Shown here: piece by piece, positions 9,911 through 18,725 of the stretch
How positions within the stretch are numbered: the first letter of the stretch is position 1
Layout of the letters: every line of letters starts with the position of its first letter
NCBI GenBank assembly: GCA_011763485.2
Contig: JAANSK020244165.1
Location: forward strand, 1 to 23,947
Origin: Isoetes engelmannii
Taxonomy: Eukaryota > Streptophyta > Lycopodiopsida > Isoetales > Isoetaceae
Length of the DNA: 23,947 bases
Reading direction: 5' to 3'
Notes under the pieces: generated by a model
The model's database searches: none
Told to the model about the DNA's origin: nothing
Seen by the model: only the letters and a program-made list of their open reading frames with translations
Translations under genes and position numbers: made by a program

Positions 9911-10099
9911 CATATTTCTCTTGGACTCTTCTGCTACAAACGTGTTTACAAAGAAAGCTTTTTTATACACTTCCCACGAAGGTGTTTATCGCTTGCGAAG
10001 TCAAATTTTGAGTTACTAAAGATCAGAATAACCTGGTTCTCCCATTTTGAAGATGGAACCAGATTGTTTGTAGGGATGACATTAGTGTCAGTTATCTCC

Positions 10100-11545
10100 T
10101 TAAGAAAAAGCTGGATCACATTAACAACCAGCCTTTCTACACCATGAAGCCAAGCCCCAATTATATCCCAAGTAGCTTTGATTTGATACCCACTATCACC
10201 ACTTGAGTCTCCTTCCTAATCTCCCCCTGCTTTTTGGACCAAGTCTCATCTCAATGCCATCTGTAGCAGTCTAGAGGAAGTTATTGAGATCAATATTCCT
10301 CAAACTAACTACCCCTCTGTTTGCATATCCATACCCATTTGCTATGACTGGCAGAAAGTGGCTAAGATTATGACTAATACAAGACTCTTCATGGATCTTA
10401 AGGTTAAATATTCTAAGGCTCCTATTTCTCCTGCTAAAGGTAAAGGCTTAAATAATTAGCCTGTAAAGGGGCCTGAAGGTTAACACACACATCTAGTCAT
10501 TTCATTAACATTAATGAGAGGAAGAAGAAGAAGGATAAGAAGCAAGCTGATGGAGTACGTACAAGTCGTAGCAACCAACATGCATGAGACATTAGCTTAG
10601 ATTAGCTTATGTGTTCTTTGTCCCGCGCCAGCGAAGACGTTGTTTCTATATTACCATGTCTGGATACCAGAGCATAGCAGCACTGGCATCCTGCAGGCAA
10701 CTAACAAACATATCTGCATTCCCAAACATAAAGTCTACAAAAAAGGAAAATTTAACAATAGTAAGGGTATGGATTATTATAGACAGATTGATGAGTATAA
10801 TCAAATTGAGATTAATATAGATAAGAACATGGTTTTGGCCATAAAGAATATTAATCTTTCTGTTCGAATTGACATTGATAATATTATCCTTTCTCTTTCT
10901 AGAATCAACCTTGATAATCATTTTCACCAAGAGGAAGATGAGATTAAAGACTTTCAAAATGCTCAGATTGTGCAAAGAATTGACAAGCTTCTTGACGAAG
11001 ATGAGGAAGAATGGAAGCTTGTTACCAATAAAAGAAGGGGCAGAGGTAAAAAGAAATTGTATCCTGGACCAAGCAGAGTTAGCCTAAGAAAGTCCACCAT
11101 CCAGTCTGGAATGGTGACAAGATGTACAAAATATTGATGAATAGAAGCGTTAATGTATTACTTGGAACCTCCATGGTATTAATACAACACTAAGAGGGAG
11201 CGCTTGGAGATTTGGTTTCATTCCCTTAACCCTGATATCTTATTTATTCAAGAGCATAAACTTCATGATCTAAATCATGAAAGTATTATTGGTAAGACTC
11301 TTACCTTTTATTTTAAAATTTGGCCCATTCTAGCTAATGATTACTTTGTAGAGATTGCCATTGATTGGAAAAATAATTTGGATTTCTTTGACCTTTATAT
11401 GGCTAGTGGCATGAATGATAGGTAGCAGATCTTACGTTGCACCATTGGAAGGTTAGGTTAGCCTGAGTTAACATTTATGCTTATAATAATCCTAGTGATA
11501 GAATTGAGATTTTGAGCAAGATAAATAAGGTGCTATTGCACTGAG
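10100..11545 (+). mobile_element. LINE (L1-like) fragment: end of ORF1 and start of ORF2 endonuclease
   Basis: An open frame at 10640-11137 ends in an acidic then basic stretch (DEDEEEWKLVTNKRRGRGKKK), typical of the end of a plant LINE ORF1. Just downstream, WNLHGIN at about 11169 and WFHSLNPDILFIQEHKL at about 11212-11262 are the start of an APE-type endonuclease (NxHG and QEHKL motifs). VNIYAYNNPSDRIE at about 11466-11508 is the next endonuclease motif, in another frame. So at least two frame changes and in-frame TAG stops break it, and nothing of the reverse transcriptase remains after about 11545. Sequence from 10100 to 10640 with a basic KKKKDKKQ tract may be more of ORF1. It is a dead copy, truncated at the 3' side, which is unusual for LINEs and points to a later deletion or rearrangement. 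Confidence 0.7.
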
Positions 11546-12360
11546 GGTTGCACTTGTAATCAAATGACATGTTGCATTACATTTGGTAAGTCGATTTATT
11601 TTTTGTGGTTTGAAGTCATGCTTTAGATCAAAGATAATAATGCGTAGGATGTAAAGCTCAAGTCATGCGAAACAGTTGTAAGCATCATTATGAGAAAAGT
11701 TGAAATATACAATAGCGTCCTTATATATTGGACATTCTAGTTGGTGTTGTCACGTAAGATTGCTAATATGTGGTCTAAAGAATTTAATGATTCAATTGAT
11801 CTGGTGTTGACAATGTTATGAGCTTTGATTGAATACTTAGCAGTGATACACAAATATTAGATCCTTGTATAGCAATTATTATATCATTTAGAATTACTTC
11901 TGGGGTAGTGTAATAGCACTACATGTTGGCATCGGAAAAGATCTGTCACTTATTTCTAAGGTAGGGAATCGTTTTTGGTATGTAGTTGCAACATCTTAGG
12001 ACCTTACCTCCTCTCACATCCGCAAGAAATTAGGAGAAAAGGTAAAAAAGGTATTTGTATGAGGCAAAAAGTATTTGTGCACTACCGTAAGTCACATACG
12101 GTAAAAGTGGGATGCATGTCATTTGCACTTTTTTGACCCTAAAGGACATATGAATCTAGTTAGTGATCGTGTTTCTAACTTAATGCATACTTAGTCAGAT
12201 GCGCAAAAAATGGTTAAGTTATTGCGACGCTGTTGTTAATCATGGATCGCGATCCGAGAAACATAGATAAGAAAAAACAAGGTTTTTTTTCAATGCGCAG
12301 TGACAATATAAAAGAATTTATATTCATGCCTAAGAGACCATGGCGGCCGTGCCATAATTA
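11546..12360. other. No identified gene
   Basis: AT-rich sequence without a convincing open frame or a repeat that I can match. One small perfect palindrome, GGATCGCGATCC, lies at 12244-12255; it shares the TCGCGA centre with the palindrome families at 13-16 kb and 20-22 kb but not their arms. Confidence 0.4.
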
Positions 12361-12362
12361 TT

Positions 12363-12602
12363 ATGACGCCCTCTTCGCACACCGATCACCTTATTAGCAC
12401 AACACCTAGCGCATTTATCTTTCCAGAAATAAGCGCTCGGAACAACGTGAAGTCGCTAAAATGCCTCTCGAGGAGGTGCCTCATGAGCAATGGGCCGATT
12501 AGTCCATCCCATTTTAGAGCCTTCCTGCCGTATCCATTCATCGATGGCTGGGTCGAATACACTTCTTCCCCAGCCTCCACGTATATCGTGCAGGGCTTTT
12601 AG
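12363..12602. other. Short GC-richer block, possible coding remnant
   Basis: This block is open in several frames on both strands (64-79 codons). It is less AT-rich than its surroundings. One minus-strand frame reads FDPAIDEWIRQEGSKMGW and then stops, which looks protein-like, but I recognise no domain. It may be a fragment of a decayed gene. Which strand, if any, was coding is not decided. Confidence 0.25.
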
Positions 12603-12988
12603 GATTCTTTTTGATTCGTATAATCGAAAAATCTTCTCTCTTTTATCGATATTCTTTGCATTCCTCTAATATCTGTGTATGCTTCTCAGCCTATCTGAAA
12701 GCCCTGGCAAGTGTGTGTCTTGAGTGCAAAAGGTCCCTTATATATTTTCACCTAAAGGAGAGCACAATCACAATCAACAAACAAATTGCAATTAGGCCAA
12801 TGAACAGTAGTTGCAAAAATCAGAAAAAAAAATTTGAAATTTGAAAGATACACATTTTTTGGAACCATCATACACATTTTTTGAAAGATCGGGAGAGGCT
12901 GACTTTCTTGACCCAGGAGTTGAGAAAGCACGGGCGAACACATAAAATCATTTTTTATACAAACAAGACATTAGACACTATTATCAGT

Positions 12989-13928
12989 TTAACTGTCATC
13001 ACCATAGTATTTGTCGTCCATGGCTTTCATGAGCTTCTTGTTATATTCATTGATCTCTCTAAGCTCTGAATATTTTCGCAAGACATCTGCCACGAAAATT
13101 GAAAACTAGCATTCGGCCAATACAGGCACCAGTTTATCCACGAGCCACCTATTTGTTTCGAACTCTTATGATGAACACGACCTTGCAATAACCAGGTTAT
13201 CAGAGTTGTGGTAACACTTGTATAGGCCATCGCCTATGATGATAGTGTTGTGCTTGTTGAAATTCTGGTATGATTCATAGACATTTGCCAGCTTTTTAAC
13301 CGTAATAAGTTTTCCCTTCGTGACATCCGCAGTCAGGTCTTGAAGGTGCTCGATCTTTTTGTTACCCCACACGAACTTGAAGTTTAGCACTGACAGCTCG
13401 ATTATGCTGGGAACATTTACAATGTTCCTTTTGGCCATCAAACTCCATGTGCCCACATCGAATCCCCGGACCCAGCACCACTCAATAATTTCTTTGGCCT
13501 TAGGCCGAATGTACACGACCTTTTGTGCAGTTTTCCTCAGTATCTGGCTGGTCTTGAGCATAAGGACATCGCCGTCTTGGTACACTGCTACGAGAACCCC
13601 ATTGACATCAAATATTACTAGCTTTGTTGGGGCGTCAGGATCCCAGTTCGTCCCTGGCTCCGACCAGTAATCCTCGTCCGGGTGGGATTTTGATTCTTTC
13701 CAATTGCTTTTGCGGGCCAGTGTCTAGCATTGAAGCTGGAATGTTTTCATACTGTAGCTCATGCTGCTTTTCAGAATTTTCCAACAGTCTGGAACTCTTT
13801 CAGATTGCGCTTCTTCCTCTTTCCGAGCTTGGTCCTTGGGAGGTGGCGACATTGTTCCTTCTTCAGAATGCTTCGAGATTGAGGCTGAGAAAAATGAGAG
13901 TGGCAGTGCATTTAACTGGTCAAATGCC
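12989..13928 (-). pseudogene. Last exon block with FCP1-like HAD phosphatase domain
   Basis: One reading frame runs from an acceptor (ATATTTTCAG, ending at 13929) to a TAA at 12989-12991, interrupted only by two TAG and one TAA. The HAD motif I is LVIFDVNGVLV (about 13595-13625): the nucleophile Asp is present and the second Asp is Asn, as in the plant FCP1-like group with DLNG. Motif II is GTWS. The region of motif IV reads IIGDGLYKCY where FCP1 enzymes have IDDSPYK, so only one of two metal-binding Asp remains. After the domain comes a helical tail (WLVDKLVPVLAE, LRKYSELREINEYNKK). FCP1-type proteins dephosphorylate proteins; this copy would probably be inactive even if expressed. Confidence 0.75.
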
Positions 13929-13992
13929 CTGAAAATATATATCCGATATTAGTAAAGTTTTTGAGGATCTCGACTCGCGAGTCGAGAGCTAC
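13929..13992 (-). other. 64-bp candidate intron containing a perfect 20-bp palindrome
   Basis: Between the two coding blocks, GTAGCT at 13992 (minus strand) and ATATTTTCAG ending at 13929 would delimit a very short intron. TCTCGACTCGCGAGTCGAGA at 13968-13987 is a perfect palindrome and fills almost a third of it, right behind the donor. Splicing exactly at these sites leaves the frames one base out of register, so either the true donor differs or a one-base change has occurred. Confidence 0.5.
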
Positions 13993-15574
13993 TCATTCCT
14001 TTGACAATGTAAGATTGCTCGTCTATCATCCATCCCTTTTAGATTAGATCTTTCAATTCATGGCTTTTTTGCGGGTCATCAGACTTTCCATTGTCAGCTG
14101 TCTCCCGGGCATTCTTTTTACTGTCAAAATGGTGTAGTGCATCCAAGTATGTCTTCAAGGGCTCAACTAGGACCTTGTCACCAACAATAGAAATTAGTTT
14201 CATGCCATGCAACATCGAGAAAAGGCCGTTCATGTACCATTCACACAATATCTTGTCTTCTTCAACCAAGCTTGTGATGTACTTGATACACCTTGGTCGG
14301 ATTGGAATCTTGTGTATTGGACTTGTAGTGCCATCAGTGCTGATCTTGTCCTATGATGGCACATCCTCCATAAACTTCCCTCCCTTCTAGGCATCCAGAT
14401 TTTCATTGGAGACCATGAACTTATCCACATATTTAAGTTCACTGTTCCACCGCTTGTCAAAGTCAACACTCGGATGCCGAGAAACCAAAACCAAAATAAT
14501 GTTGGCAAAACTTGTCGTGGGTAGACCAACCCTATACTCGCGCTCTAGCTCGTAGATTGAATACAATATCCTCTTGTTAAAGTTGATATCGGAAGCCCAT
14601 TGTGACACAGTGGTAGACTGGTTGCCAGACATGCAGAAGATAAGAAAGTTGAATGTATCCAGTTTTATCATATCCATACAGGTCTTGCACCATTGTTCCA
14701 GATCTGCCTTGTCATAGAACAATGTTGGGTCTTCAATCATGTTCATGGCAAACAAGGACACGACACCAGGAGCTAATTTCAATCCACCGAAATCTTTGTG
14801 ACCCAAGTGACCAAATATGGCAGAGTGCTCAAATCTGCATTGAACTGCACGCACCCGAATCTAAGTTTATACTTAAGTAGTGCCTGCACACGCTCTGGGA
14901 ATGCCTCGGTTTTGACATTTTGCTTCAGCTTGCTTGTGACATAGGGCGTACAAGGCCGCCTTAGCTCTTTTATATCTTCATCATCTAGTTTGCACCTTTT
15001 CTTGTAGTGCTCAAAATCCCGCTCCTGGTTACAGGTAGTGTTGCATAATTTCATAATGCCTTCCTACAGTGCACGATTCCTCTTCGAAACATTGGCATAA
15101 TCCTTTGCATCTTGCATCTTTGAGTTCATGGTTTTCCTCAGCAAGATTGTGCCGTTTAGTATTTTGCCATGCAAATCTTTGGTCTCTGAGTCTGTCGGAC
15201 CCATTATCCTCTTGATGAAGGCCTTTTCAAATACCCTAGGATCCGGCTTCTGTGGCAACTCGCCATTGCTATCCTTCAACAATCCCTTCTGCCATAATGA
15301 CCAGATCTCATTCCATTTCTGCCAGACATCCTCGTTGCACAATATCAGGTCATATTGATTCGATAAGGATTCCCGGCTCTTCCTAAGAGTTCGCTTCTTC
15401 TTTCCTTCTTCCTCATCTGCAACATCTTCTTGGTAACCCTTCAGAAGCACATACCTGCATAGGCGCTCGAAGACTTTCAATTTTTCTGAAGGGACCCTGT
15501 TTCCTTTGGGGCATTGGGGGCAACCCAGTGCCTTCCATTGCTATCTTGCATCTATTATCTGGTCAGGCTATGGG
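13993..15574 (-). pseudogene. Middle coding block of the FCP1-like gene
   Basis: The block begins after a CTACTGCAG or CCCATAG acceptor (15567-15580). It reads PDQIIDA, then KALGCPQCPKGNRVPSEKL, where the Cys pair could bind zinc. A charged helical region (15064-15480) follows, then one rich in Lys and Asp (14850-15054), then a region with LEQWCKTCMDMIKL and RHPSVDFDKRWNSELKY (14387-14854), then a helical end. Frame is constant from 15574 to about 14850, shifts once, and is constant again to 13993. Stops inside are TAG or TAA only. No domain is recognised in this block. Confidence 0.55.
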
Positions 15575-15670
15575 CTGCAGTAGCGAAAATAAAGTTAGAA
15601 TGGCGATGACTCAAGTTAAGAGCATTCAACAAAGATGGCCCTCAAGATGCTTAGATGATTTGCATTGGTA

Positions 15671-16513
15671 GCCTTTCTCGACTCGCGAGTCGAGAAAGCC
15701 CGTAGTATGCAGAATGTTAGCAACTGTAGGCTTTCTCGACTCGCGGGTCGAGAAAGCCCACATGAGGTATACACATTATGCATGTGGTGGGCTTTCTCGA
15801 CTCGCGAGTCTATGCATGTGGTGGGCTTTCATGACTCTGCGAGTCTATGCATGTGGTGGGCTTTCTCGAGTCGAGAAAGCCCACAAGTTGCTTACACAGT
15901 CTGCAACTAGTGGCCTTCCCGACTCGCGAGTCGAAAAAGCCCTCAGGTTGCTTACACAGTTTGCATCTGGTGGGCTTTCTCGACTTGCGAGAAGCCAAGG
16001 GGGGTTCACATTTGTTTTGTGTAAAACCATCAGCGTGGAAGAAATGGGTTTTTTTATTACTGATTGCGTACATATACTTATTCTGCAAAATACACTTTTT
16101 TTTTTGTTTGGCTGCGTAGGAGATACACAAAGGGTTCTTCATTTTTAACCCTTATTTTTAGTCGTATATAAACAACATTTTCACTAGATTTAGTGAATTA
16201 GTAATGTTTTCTATGTTTTGAGAAATACGGGGTTTGTAAAAATATTTTATGGGTATAAATATAGGGGATGACTGGGATGTATGAGAAGGAATTTTTGTTG
16301 TGAAGAGTGGTAGATAAGGGATTTTTTATGACCCATAAAAAAATAGGTGAATCCCTCAGGCGAGAAGCCCGACTCGCGATTCGAGAAAGCCCTCAGGTTG
16401 CTTACACAATCTGCATCTGGTGGGCTTTCTCGACTTGCGAGTCGAGAAAGCCCACAGTATACACTGTCTGAGCAACCAGAAGGCTTTCTTTGACTCGCGA
16501 GTCGAGAAAGCCC
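15671..16513. repeat. Array of GGGCTTT-armed palindromes (array 1), interrupted by a MITE
   Basis: Ten palindromes or half-palindromes lie at about 15671-15701, 15729-15758, 15789, 15823, 15858-15882, 15912-15942, 15970, 16368-16393, 16422-16453 and 16481-16513. The full unit is GGGCTTT, then the 18-base core CTCGACTCGCGAGTCGAG, then AAAGCCC; 32 bases, self-complementary throughout. Units are separated by spacers of about 27-31 bases such as TCAGGTTGCTTACACA plus TTTGCATCTGGT, giving a period near 58-60. The spacer after 16453 is inverted. Two units (15789, 15823) have a right arm replaced by TCTATGCATGTGGT. One (15858) lacks the innermost seven bases but is still symmetric. The array lies in the long intron-like gap of the FCP1-like gene. 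Confidence 0.9.
15996..16360. mobile_element. hAT-like MITE, copy 1, with 8-bp target duplication
   Basis: The element starts CAAGGGGGGTTCAC and ends GTGAATCCCTCAGG, whose reverse complement is CCTGAGGGATTCAC: inverted ends matching at 10 of 14. It is flanked on both sides by CGAGAAGC (15988-15995 and 16361-16368). An 8-bp duplication and C-A-rich G-run ends are typical of hAT elements. The inside is AT-rich, non-coding, 365 bp. It landed in a palindrome of array 1 and so is younger than that array. A second copy lies at 20205-20599. Confidence 0.8.
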
Positions 16514-16566
16514 ACCAGATGCTAACATCCCCTATAGCTTTTACAATAGTCAGTATCAAACAATAC

Positions 16567-17661
16567 CTGATGTAGATGGCACTCGGAGCTATGGTATTCT
16601 GGCAGGGGTTTATGCTGGACAGCTCAATTGGTGAAGTGTCGGCTGATAATACTCTATATTTCCGCTTTCCATATAGCTCCTTGATCTGCTGTGTCCTCTG
16701 TCTGCAACACCTATGTAGCTCTCACCGAGTGCTATCCGTCAACGACCCAGAACCTATCTTCATTACCCTTCATGTCATCCTCTGCTTCATGCGAATAACT
16801 CACCGGTTCCTCTATGAAAGGGAATAACTTCAGCTGGCATCGGATCTGCTACAGGATGACACACCATTAGGTTCAGGATCTCAAGCATGTGATGTGAATT
16901 GAACTCTTGTGGTTGAACAAAACGACATCGTCAGTGCACACCTTCAGGCTTTTGATGTCCATCTTCACCTTGTGCCCGATCCCTAGTGGGTAGCATTGTG
17001 CTAGCCTCTCCTTTTTTTATGCACCTCTCTGCATCAACTTCATCGCTCGTTCTGGTCTAGAAATTGAGAATATCTATTTCATCCTCCTTCGTATTGGATC
17101 TAGCATCTCTGGTATCATGGTCTTCATTGTTACCCCCTGCCCCTCTTTATTGACCATGGAGTGCTTCATGCTCTTCAAAATATTGGATGTAAACATCCCA
17201 GTATTGAATAGCTTATCCTGTACCTTGGAAATCTCCATGCCCAGTTCCCTTGAAGTGAGTGTGACGTCCTCCTTCATCCCTCCAGTTCCTTCCAGCCAAT
17301 ATTCTGGCAATTAATGGGGGGAGTCTTCGCGCCTGACACTTTTGCCTTATTCATCGAGGCCTATGAATAATTTAACACTAACAACTTCTTAATGTGGAAG
17401 AACCTGCCCTTTAGAACGCCTTTAATACACAATGTTATGTGTTTCTGATCTGTTGCAGCTATTGATAGCACAACGACGACCTTCTTGTACTTGTCCCCAG
17501 ATCCCTTCTTGTCCCGATACCAGAAAAACAATTCCTTCTCCTACCCAGATATTGTAACCTCCACATACCACCAACAATCAAACCGCATCTGAAACTGTTC
17601 CATTTCAAACCCAGATACTTGAAAAAAAGAAGTTCATCCAGTAATCACCAGGTCCTCCAAC
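16567..17661 (-). pseudogene. 5' coding block of the FCP1-like gene (DGxHS motif)
   Basis: After an acceptor (GTTTTAG ending at 17662) the block reads FEMEQFQMRFDCWWYVEV and ELFFWYRDKKGSGDKYKKV (about 17480-17610), then LPEYWLEGTGGMKEDVTLTS (about 17260-17315), then VKMDIKSLKVCTDDV, HHMLEILNLMVCHPVADPMP (about 16830-16890), and RFWVVDG-stop-HSVRAT (about 16710-16755). It ends at a CAG|GTATTG donor at 16566. The VDG-x-HS piece resembles the GxHR signature of ParB-like and DGQHR domains; this is a loose match. Frame changes at least four times in this block, so it is more damaged than the last block. Confidence 0.5.
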
Positions 17662-17724
17662 CTAAAACATGGCAAGAACAACAGTTAATTATAAATGGAT
17701 TCGCCAAAAAACGAACGATACAAC

Positions 17725-17819
17725 TTATTGGAAGGCTTTGTCTTCTGCTTCTGCTTCTTAGCTTGACACGGTGATCCTGCTCTCTCTGCCGACCTCTTGG
17801 TGGATGTCTGATTCAACAT
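17725..17819 (-). pseudogene. Possible first exon of the FCP1-like gene
   Basis: ATG at 17819 (minus) opens a basic stretch, MLNQTSTKRSAERAGSPC, then QAKKQKQKTKPSNK. It looks like a nuclear localisation signal. AATAA|GTTGTA at 17724 is a weak donor; the intron to the acceptor at 17662 would be about 63 bp, like the other short one. It lies only 60 bases from the rRNA fragment, so the original promoter may have been displaced. Confidence 0.4.
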
Positions 17820-17879
17820 GGTTCGGTGCCACAACGTCTCAGAAGCTTGATTAGAACTGGCCCACCTATTCTTGATTTT

Positions 17880-18535
17880 TGTTTCGACCTAGTTGCATTT
17901 GAATAGGGAACTGAGATATCCTTGGGTCGAGGTTCTCTGGAAGTGGACGCCCGAGAGGGTGAGAACTCCGTCAGGCCCCGACCCTGTGGCTCCACGAGGC
18001 GCTCTCCACGAGTCGGGCTGTTTGGGAATGCAGCCTTAAGTGGGTGGTAAATTCCATCCAAGGCTAAATATTGGCAAGAGACCGATAGCAAAAAGTACCA
18101 CGAGGGAAAAGGTGAAAATGACTTTGAAAAGAGAGTTAAAGAGTGCTTGAAATTGTTGGGGGGGAGGGGGGAGCGAATAGAGGTTGCTGATGCGCTCCGG
18201 TTGGGTGTGGAATGGACTCGGCTGGTCTGCCCGGTCAACTCGGGGTGCCGGCCAACGTTGGCTCCATCCGTGGGATAAAGAGGGACCATGTCGATCCGAC
18301 GATGCCGTAGGCGGGTTTTTTTTGCCTGGGGCACACGCCAGCTTGGCGGACTACCATGCACCTGTGCGCTCCGGACGTTGGCTTGTGGGGCTTTCCATTC
18401 GAGATGTCTTGAAACACGAACCAAGGAGTCTAACATGCATGCGAGTTGGTGGGTTCAAAACCCGTCTTGGCGAAAGGACACTGATGCGTGGGAGCCCTGT
18501 TGTCGGGTGCACCATGCGCCGACCATGTTGCAATT
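17880..18535 (+). pseudogene. 25S (LSU) rRNA gene fragment
   Basis: The segment follows plant 25S rRNA over about 650 bases from roughly its first 120 to 760 nucleotides. Recognisable landmarks are GAGAGGGTGAGAACTCCGTC, GTTTGGGAATGCAGCC, GGCTAAATATTGGC, GAGACCGATAGCAAAAAGTA, GACTTTGAAAAGAGAG, TAAAGAGTGCTTGAAATTGT and GAAACACGAACCAAGGAGTC. It is not part of an rDNA array: 5.8S and the rest of 25S are absent. Compared with the plant consensus as I remember it, most differences are transitions at former CG or CHG sites. The tract GGGGGGGAGGGGGG at about 18158 is a length-variable spot. Best read as an old nuclear insertion of a 25S piece. Confidence 0.9.
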
Positions 18536-18539
18536 GGAT

Positions 18540-18725
18540 ACAAGTAATTTAATTTTTAATAAGAAATATGCTGAAATTCGATACAAATAATTTAATTTTG
18601 AATTTATAATACTAAAAATACGAGTATTGGCCTTGAGTTTTCAAAATAGGCTTGTGAAAGTGAACAACAAAAAGACTTGTTAAAGGAGCATCCACCTTTT
18701 ACAAATATTATAATATAAAACTAAT
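18540..18725. other. AT-rich stretch, nothing identified
   Basis: A short tandem pair, CAAGTAATTTAATTTTTAAT and CAAATAATTTAATTTTGAAT, lies at about 18540 and 18585 (about 45 bases apart). No gene is seen. Confidence 0.4.

Larger units (their letters stand above)
12989..17819 (-). pseudogene. Large multi-exon gene with C-terminal FCP1-like HAD domain, decayed
   Basis: Minus-strand coding blocks are a possible first exon (17725-17819), a long block (16567-17661), a second block (about 13993-15574) and a last block (12989-13928). They are separated by an intron-like gap of about 1 kb with a palindrome array and by a 64-bp candidate intron. Composition and reading are protein-like throughout: a basic N-terminus, a VVDG-stop-HS motif that resembles the GxHR type of ParB/DGQHR proteins, a CPQCP pair, then an FCP1 domain. 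About a dozen in-frame stops occur, nearly all TAG or TAA, with one TGA; most lie where Gln would fit. The long block 16567-17661 also changes frame several times and the middle block once, near 14850. The last block keeps one frame over about 940 bp. I conclude it is a dead or dying host-type gene, family unknown. RNA editing is an unlikely alternative in nuclear DNA. Confidence 0.6.

Noticed and set aside
12244-12255. Another member of the palindrome family (GGATCGCGATCC)
   Set aside because: It shares only the six-base centre TCGCGA; arms do not match CTCGAC, so chance is likely.
12989-15574. Reassigned genetic code (TAA and TAG read as Gln, as in ciliates)
   Set aside because: Stops fit Gln, but the LPP gene and the gene at 18726-19125 use CAA and CAG only and end in TAA, the region also shows a TGA and frame changes, and the rRNA fragment shows the same C-to-T decay.
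15714-16148. 144-codon plus-strand frame over palindrome array 1
   Set aside because: The repeated peptide comes from the palindromes themselves and the frame runs into the MITE. Same for frames on both strands at 15810-16142 and 21544-21768.
15671-16513. CRISPR array
   Set aside because: Regular repeats and spacers are present, but the repeats are fully palindromic, the spacers resemble each other and may be inverted, and the context is a plant nuclear gene with introns. No cas-like gene is seen.
17813-18436. A 207-codon minus-strand open frame
   Set aside because: It lies antisense over the 25S rRNA fragment, whose GC content keeps several frames open. Not a gene.
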